Shown: in pieces, positions 59,643-64,000 of the stretch
Position numbering within the stretch: the stretch's first letter is position 1
Layout of the letters: each line of letters begins with the position of its first letter
Source of the DNA: Streptomyces klenkii
GTDB taxonomy: Bacteria > Actinomycetota > Actinomycetes > Streptomycetales > Streptomycetaceae
Direction: 5' to 3'
NCBI RefSeq assembly: GCF_003626645.1
Contig: NZ_RBAM01000012.1
Location: 173,027 to 237,026, forward strand
Length of the DNA: 64,000 bases
The notes under the pieces: model-generated
The model's input: the letters and a program-made list of their open reading frames with translations, nothing else
Told to the model about the DNA's origin: nothing
Databases searched by the model: none
Program-made: the position numbers and the translations under genes

Positions 59643-60022
59643 TTCGGCCGGGATCCCGGAGGACGCCGGACCGGAATGGGTGGGAGCATGGTGCGGTTAG
59701 GGCATGGACATGCCATGCCCTGCCTCCCAAGAACCCCTGGGGACGGGAGCGTTCGAATGGTAGGAGGCGCCACCCGAGTGCGCCAGACTCCGCGTAGGAC
59801 AACCGTTCGCCGGTTCTCGCCGACCGGCGGACATCCAGGTCAGCGGGGCCGGTGGGCCGTCACAACCCCTCGGCGCCTGTAGACACTTGCTCAATACAGG
59901 GAAAACGGCCGCACCGGGCCGCACCCGGAACCGTGAATTCACCCCGGTTTTCCCGGCGCCCGCCGGCGCCCGCGGAAGCGTTCCGGAATTCGGGCGGGCG
60001 CCGGGCGTAACCCGGAAGGGAG
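59643..60022. other. Gene-free region with palindromes
   Basis: 380 bp upstream of the DUF4360 gene and downstream of the small membrane-protein gene. It holds GGGCATG-N7-CATGCCC at 59700-59720, about 100 bp upstream of the DUF4360 start and nested with a second GGCATG-N2-CATGCC (59701-59714), and an AT-rich patch around 59880-59905. No gene is supported. Confidence 0.6.
59952..60005 (-). terminator. Terminator of the ABC-exporter operon
   Basis: Perfect 13-bp arms 59952-59964 and 59993-60005 with a 28-base loop holding a further GGAA/TTCC hairpin, 18 bp past the stop of the small membrane protein. Confidence 0.75.
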
Positions 60023-60241
60023 TCAGGGCGTTCCCCTTAGCCCGGGAAAGGCCTGGCCGAGATGGACACAGAGGAGGGAGATGAGAACCGCGGCCGTGAT
60101 CACACCCAGGCACCCCAGCACATCGCGCAGGGTGCTCGCGAGCGGGCCCAGCGGATCCGGCGGGGCCGGCAGCGGCGCGGGCGGTGCGGGGGCGGCGGGC
60201 GGGGTGACCGCGCGGTCCTCAGGTCTGGGCGGGCTGTGCAT
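60023..60241 (-). CDS. Small proline-rich single-TM protein coupled to the ABC exporter
   Basis: 72 aa from ATG 60241, which lies 23 bp inside the end of the ABC gene. A proline/alanine-rich N-terminus (about 1-34) is followed by one transmembrane helix VLGCLGVITAAVLISLLCVH (about 46-65) and a short tail. No family recognised. The overlap, lack of its own ribosome-binding sequence and a terminator right after it argue that it is translated from the ABC message and may associate with the exporter. Confidence 0.5.
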   Translation of the reverse strand: MHSPPRPEDRAVTPPAAPAPPAPLPAPPDPLGPLASTLRDVLGCLGVITAAVLISLLCVHLGQAFPGLRGTP

Positions 60242-62258
60242 GGGGCGGACCCGTGCGCAGGGCCGTGGCGGTGGTGGCCGCGGCGGGAGCGGGAGCCTGG
60301 CCGGGGGCGGCACCGGCGGCGGACTGCTGCGCACCGATGCCGTACTGGGCGGCCTGGAGCTCGTACATCGACCGGTACAGGCCGCCTTCGACGGCCATCA
60401 GCTCCTCGTGCGTGCCCTTGCCCACCACTTGTCCGTGATCGAGGACGTAGATGAGGTCGGCGGTGGCCGTCGCGGCGAGCCGGTGGGTGATCAGCAGGAC
60501 GGTCGTGCCGTCGTCGGTCAGCGTCCGCAGCGACTGGAACGCCTCGGCCTCCGCGCGCGGGTCGAGGGCCGAGGTCGGCTCGTCGACGATGAGCAGGGGT
60601 GCGCGGCGGTAGCGCGCGCGGGCGCTGCCCAGGCGCTGCCACTGGCCGCCGGAGATCTGCGTGCCGCGCTCGAAGCCCTTGACCACGAGGCTGTCCCACT
60701 GGTGCGGCAGGGACGAGACGACGCCGGTGGCGCCGGCCTCGGCGGCCGCGCGCTCGATGCGGGCCTGGTCCGGGGACGCTCCGGGGCGGCCGATGTGCAC
60801 GTTGGCGCGGGCGGTCATGGGCCAGCGCGGGAAGTCCTGGGAGAGGACGGCGACGTGGTCGAAGAGCTGGTCGCGGTCGGCGTCGCGGATCTCGACGCCG
60901 TTCCAGTACAGGTGCCCGGAGGTGGGCAGATACAGCCCGGCGACCAGCTTGGACAGGGTGGTCTTGCCGGAGCCGTTGGCCCCGACCAGGGCGACGACCT
61001 TGCCGGGCGGGACGGTCAGGCTCACGTCGCTGAGCGCGGCCACCGGGGCGCCGGGGTAGCGGAAGGTGACGTTCTCCAGCCGGATCTCCTTCACGCCGTG
61101 CGGCAGCGGCGTGCCGCCCGCGGGGATGGCGTGGCGCTCGGCCTCGGTGCAGGCGCGCTCCAGGTCGCCGAGGTACATGGCCTCCTCGTAGAGGCGGTTG
61201 GTCTGGGTCACCAGGGCGGTGAGGCTCGCGCCCGCGGCCCGTACGGCGATGACGGCGGTGCCGGCGACGGCGAGCGGCATCCCGCCGGAGGCGAGCAGCA
61301 GCCACAGCACGCCGTAGACGGCGAGGGCGGCGCCTCCCGAGAGGGCGGAGGCGGCGCTGCACGTGACCGCCTCGGCACGGGCCAGGCGCTGCTGCTCCTT
61401 CTCGACGGTGGCGGCCATGTCGTCGTAGGCGCCGACGAGCATGCGGCCGGCGTCGTGCACGCGGATCTCGGCGGCGGTGTCGTGGCCGGTGAGCGTGGAG
61501 GTGATGACGGAGATGGCGCGCCGGTGCTCGATCCAGGCGTGCCGGGAGGCGTACTGGCGGCGGGCGGTGACGACCGCGCCCCAGCCCTTGGGGGCCGCGA
61601 CGAGGACGAGCATGAACACGAGCGAGGGGTGCAGCAGCGCGAGCACTCCGGCCGAAGCCGCCAGTCCCACGAGGGCGTTGACGACGGTGACGGACGACCC
61701 GATCATCAGGCGGACCGAGTCGGTGCCGAAGCGGCCGGCGTCGAGCAGGCGGTGGAAGTCCTTGTCCTCCAGCACCGCGAGCTCGACGCGGACCGCGCCG
61801 CGGTAGAAGCGGGCGGTGCACACGCGCTCCACCTTCGGCTCCAGCTGGCCGGCGGCCGCCAGGGAGACGGCCGAGAGCAGGGCGGTGGCGGCGGCGACGG
61901 AGGTGACCGCCATCAGCGAGGGCAGGGCTTCGCGCAGCCGCGCGGGGGTGGGGCCGGCGGTGAAGAGGGCGGTCAGGGCACGGTTGGCGGCGACCAGCCC
62001 GAAGGCGCGCGTCAGGCCCTGGCACAGCTCGGCGCCGAGCAGTGCGCACAGCGCCCGGGGGTCCTCGCTCCAGGCGGCCCGGGCGACGGTGGCGACCATG
62101 GCGGGCAGCTGGCGGGCCATCGCCCAGAAGGACAGCCGCAGCAGCGGCCGCTCGTGGGTGACGAAGGCCTTGTCCGGCCGCAAGGCGCCGCCGAACAGCA
62201 GGAGTTCACTGTCCGACACCGGGAACGTGCGCGGCGGCCGCCGCGCGAAGGGCGTCAC
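60219..62258 (-). CDS. ABC exporter (fused TMD-NBD half transporter)
   Basis: 679 aa from GTG 62258, which overlaps the stop of a 35-codon ORF by four bases; upstream in-frame sequence is not conserved. Six transmembrane helices (about 20-330) precede the ATPase domain: Walker A GANGSGKTTLSKL (about 420-432), Q-loop VLSQDFPRW, signature ISGGQWQRLGSARA, Walker B LLIVDEPTSALDP and the H-loop VLLITHRLAATA. The type is lipid/peptide/drug exporter (MsbA/lantibiotic-like). The C-terminal 45 residues are Ala/Gly/Pro/Gln-rich. It acts as a dimer; no partner gene is adjacent apart from two tiny coupled ORFs. Substrate unknown. Confidence 0.85.
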   Translation of the reverse strand: MTPFARRPPRTFPVSDSELLLFGGALRPDKAFVTHERPLLRLSFWAMARQLPAMVATVARAAWSEDPRALCALLGAELCQGLTRAFGLVAANRALTALFTAGPTPARLREALPSLMAVTSVAAATALLSAVSLAAAGQLEPKVERVCTARFYRGAVRVELAVLEDKDFHRLLDAGRFGTDSVRLMIGSSVTVVNALVGLAASAGVLALLHPSLVFMLVLVAAPKGWGAVVTARRQYASRHAWIEHRRAISVITSTLTGHDTAAEIRVHDAGRMLVGAYDDMAATVEKEQQRLARAEAVTCSAASALSGGAALAVYGVLWLLLASGGMPLAVAGTAVIAVRAAGASLTALVTQTNRLYEEAMYLGDLERACTEAERHAIPAGGTPLPHGVKEIRLENVTFRYPGAPVAALSDVSLTVPPGKVVALVGANGSGKTTLSKLVAGLYLPTSGHLYWNGVEIRDADRDQLFDHVAVLSQDFPRWPMTARANVHIGRPGASPDQARIERAAAEAGATGVVSSLPHQWDSLVVKGFERGTQISGGQWQRLGSARARYRRAPLLIVDEPTSALDPRAEAEAFQSLRTLTDDGTTVLLITHRLAATATADLIYVLDHGQVVGKGTHEELMAVEGGLYRSMYELQAAQYGIGAQQSAAGAAPGQAPAPAAATTATALRTGPPHAQPAQT

Positions 62259-62362
62259 CGTGGCTCCGGTGCGCGGTAGGCTCGCGGGCCGGTCGCGGGC
62301 GCGGTGGCCGGCGCGCAGCGGGACGCGGTGACGTACGCCGCGGGGGACGCGGGGCGGGACAT
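62255..62362 (-). CDS. 35-codon ORF coupled to the ABC exporter start
   Basis: ATG 62362 is preceded by a perfect AGGAGG (62368-62373) with 5-base spacing, the best ribosome-binding site of the locus, while the exporter GTG has none. It encodes MSRPASPAAYVTASR...APEPR and its TGA overlaps the exporter GTG (GTGA). It is short, rich in Ala, Pro, Arg and Thr with one Cys and no domain. It could be a leader peptide that brings ribosomes to the exporter, or a small exported peptide; the sequence alone cannot decide. Confidence 0.45.
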   Translation of the reverse strand: MSRPASPAAYVTASRCAPATAPATGPRAYRAPEPR

Positions 62363-62719
62363 GGAAGCCTCCTGAAGGCGGTGGGGCTGACCGTCGGGTG
62401 CGGGCAGGAGGGCGCTGGTGCTTGGCGGCGAGAGGCGTCGGTGAACCGATCCGTGCCAAGGGCATGGCCGAGGGGCACGCCAAGGCTGCGGTACGCGGCG
62501 GCGTGCCGTGGGAGTCGGACTGAGGGTGGTGGACGGGACCCCGGCGGACGGCTGCTCGTCCGGTGCCGTCGGGGTGTCCGCGGCTTTCCGGTGCCCGTTT
62601 CCGGACAGGTAGGACTCTAACCGCCCCGGCCCGCGGGAGCCTTCGCCAACCCGCAGTTCCCTGCGGACTGTTCACTCGTTCAGGTATAAATCATCGCCGG
62701 TTCCCGGGAGTTGGTACAA
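62363..62719 (-). promoter_or_regulatory. Long upstream region of the ABC-exporter operon
   Basis: 357 bp with no supported gene. On the minus strand TTTATA (62685-62690) is the only plausible -10, implying a leader of about 300 nt before the 35-codon ORF. A perfect hairpin CCGCAG-TTCC-CTGCGG lies at 62651-62666. No known riboswitch consensus is seen. Confidence 0.4.
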
Positions 62720-62755
62720 CGCGAGCCCGGACCCTCGGAGGGGTCCGGGCTCGCG
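62720..62755 (-). terminator. Terminator after the D,D-carboxypeptidase gene
   Basis: Perfect 15-bp arms 62720-62734 and 62741-62755 with a 6-base loop, 19 bp past the stop. Confidence 0.88.
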
Positions 62756-62773
62756 GGCGGGAGCGGGGCGCGG

Positions 62774-63718
62774 TCAGTCCTCGTGCGCGGCGGCGGGGAG
62801 CCTGCGCAGCTTCAGCGGCGTGTGCTTCCGGAAGGCGTAGTCGAGCATCTTCGCGGCGTCCGGGTAGCGGTTCGCGGCGTCGTTGAGGAGGACGCCGACG
62901 ACGGTGCGGCCGCCGTGCCGCGCGGCGAACACCAGGCAGGGGCCGGCGGCGGAGGTGGTGCCGGTCTTGACGCCGGTGACGCCGTCGTACGAGCCGAGCA
63001 GCTTGTTGGTGTTGTACCAGGTGTAGAGCCGGTTGATGTTCTTGGCCTTCTGCTGGGTGTTCAGCGCTCCGGTGACCGTGCGGAAGGTGCTGTTGCGCAG
63101 GGCGTGCAGGGAGAGCCTGGCCAGATCCTGCGGGGTGGAGCGGTTCCGGCCCGCGGAGGAGATGCCGTCGAAGGAGTCGTAGGTGGTGCCGGTCAGCTTC
63201 AGCTGCCGGGCCTTGGCGTTCATCTTGGCGACGAAGGACTTGGTGCGGGCCTCCTCGTCGGGGCCGGTGCCGTACGCGTCGGCGAGGGCGTAGGCGGCGT
63301 CGCAGCCGGAGGGGAGCATCAGCGCGTAGAGCAATTGACGCGTCGTCAGCTTGTCGCCGGTGCGGAGGTCGGCCGTGCTGGCCTCGGTCCGCTGGACGTA
63401 GTCGCGGTAGGACTGCTTGATCTGGATCTGCCGGTCGAGGTCCATGCCCGGGGCGTCGAGGACGACCACCGCGGTCATGATCTTCGTGGTGCTGGCCATG
63501 GGCCGCTCCACCGTCGCCGCCTTGGCCCACAGGGGGCGCCCGGAGCCGGCGTCCATCAGGTAGGCACCCTTCGCGCTGACCGAAGGGCCGGGCGCGGCCT
63601 GTGCGGCCGGTGCCGGGAGGGCGGCGGCGACCGCCGCGGCCGTCGCCGTCACCGTTGCCGCCAGGGGCGCTCCCCACGCTCCTCGGCGGCGGTCCTGCTC
63701 TCCCCCACGTCGCTGCAT
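62774..63718 (-). CDS. Secreted D-alanyl-D-alanine carboxypeptidase (penicillin-binding protein, S11 family)
   Basis: 314 aa from ATG 63718 (GGAGCC five bases upstream). Signal peptide about 1-41 (ATVTATAAAVAAALPAPAAQ). The penicilloyl-serine motifs are S76-T-T-K79, S137-G-C139 and K251-T-G253; the second is normally S-x-N, so Cys replaces Asn, a variation seen in some actinobacterial members. The enzyme trims the terminal D-Ala of peptidoglycan stem peptides outside the membrane. No C-terminal amphipathic anchor is obvious. Strong terminator follows. About 165 bp upstream lies the end of an IS element, which may have altered its promoter region. Confidence 0.88.
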   Translation of the reverse strand: MQRRGGEQDRRRGAWGAPLAATVTATAAAVAAALPAPAAQAAPGPSVSAKGAYLMDAGSGRPLWAKAATVERPMASTTKIMTAVVVLDAPGMDLDRQIQIKQSYRDYVQRTEASTADLRTGDKLTTRQLLYALMLPSGCDAAYALADAYGTGPDEEARTKSFVAKMNAKARQLKLTGTTYDSFDGISSAGRNRSTPQDLARLSLHALRNSTFRTVTGALNTQQKAKNINRLYTWYNTNKLLGSYDGVTGVKTGTTSAAGPCLVFAARHGGRTVVGVLLNDAANRYPDAAKMLDYAFRKHTPLKLRRLPAAAHED

Positions 63719-63884
63719 CAAGGCTCCATTCCTCGGGTGTCGGGTCGGGCGAGCGGCATCGTCGCACCGGCCCGTGCGCGGGAAGAAATCCGAACCCCTC
63801 ACGGGTGAACGGGACTTCGGAGGCTGACGGGACGCCGGGAGCGGATGTGGTACGAGAAGAGCCCGCCCGGGTGAGGCGAATTCG

Positions 63885-64000
63885 AGGGGTCGTAGCAACA
63901 CAGTGATCAACTGGCTGTGGCCAGAAGCTTAGCGAGACGCTCGGCTGGGGTTTCCCAGCCGAGCGTTTTGCGTGGGCGGCTGTTGAGCTCGGCCGCGACG
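63885..64000 (-). mobile_element. IS30-family insertion sequence, one end (partial)
   Basis: The right edge cuts into an insertion sequence whose transposase reads leftward. The terminal inverted repeat should lie just past the stop, probably in GGGGTCGTAGCAACAC (about 63887-63902); its partner is off the window. The composition is visibly less GC-rich than the flanking genes. Confidence 0.7.
63907..64000 (-). CDS. IS30-family transposase, C-terminal end (partial)
   Basis: Thirty residues ending in TGA (63907-63909): VAAELNSRPRKTLGWETPAE then RLAKLLATAS. LNSRPRKTLGW-x-TPAE is the hallmark C-terminus of IS30-family DDE transposases, following the last catalytic Glu. The rest of the gene lies beyond the window, so whether it is intact is unknown. 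Confidence 0.9.
   Translation of the reverse strand, partial: VAAELNSRPRKTLGWETPAERLAKLLATAS

Noticed and set aside
1..64000. CRISPR arrays, tRNA or rRNA genes, prophage
   Set aside because: No regularly spaced direct repeats, cloverleaf-like sequences or phage structural genes were seen on reading both strands; this was by eye and not by a dedicated search.

Overview
The window is typical Streptomyces-type actinobacterial chromosome: very GC-rich, strong third-position GC bias, many GTG starts, 4-bp ATGA/GTGA gene overlaps, an ergothioneine operon, a chaplin, a SigB/SigF-family sigma factor and several SpoIIE/anti-sigma style regulators. No tRNA, rRNA, CRISPR array or prophage was seen. The only mobile DNA is the 3' end of an IS30-family transposase cut by the right edge.

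Layout. 0-5.8 kb: end of the ergothioneine operon (egtB', egtC, egtD), a universal stress protein, dodecin, an NDH-2-like flavoprotein divergent from a PAS/LuxR-type regulator, and a FhuF-like [2Fe-2S] protein. 5.8-15.8 kb: UvrA-like ATPase, FAD monooxygenase, Fpg/Nei-type glycosylase, amino-acid permease, secreted GH92 mannosidase, MFS exporter. 15.9-21 kb: a nickel/cobalt permease with a cobalamin riboswitch and a Nur-like operator, a second FAD monooxygenase, a second APC permease and a small membrane protein. 21-25 kb: a cytochrome P450 and an XRE / ImmA-IrrE metalloprotease / 7-TM membrane protein operon. 25-28.4 kb: secreted serine protease and a two-gene operon of exported, membrane-anchored proteins, one with a von Willebrand A domain.

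28.5-42.8 kb is the corrin-ring locus: cobN behind a second cobalamin riboswitch, divergent from cobG-cobH-cobIJ, then cobK, cbiD, cobM and cobL, interrupted by a secreted serine hydrolase and followed by a tsaD-like gene. Together these encode most steps from precorrin-2 to cobalt insertion, mixing aerobic-type CobG/CobN with the C1-methylase CbiD. The NiCoT at 16 kb, under its own B12 riboswitch, probably supplies the cobalt.

43-50 kb: PhzF-like protein and an unusual zinc-ribbon SDR, a chaplin, a SigF-family sigma factor and, divergent from it, a phosphoketolase with a good SigB-type promoter. 49.7-55.3 kb: a LacI-controlled ribose-type operon (regulator, ATPase, permease, binding lipoprotein, ribokinase) preceded by two palindromic operators. 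55.4-64 kb: secreted AOC-like protein, PAS-GAF-SpoIIE phosphatase and RsbW-like ATPase, a DUF4360-type secreted protein, an ABC exporter flanked by two small coupled ORFs, a D,D-carboxypeptidase and the IS30 remnant.
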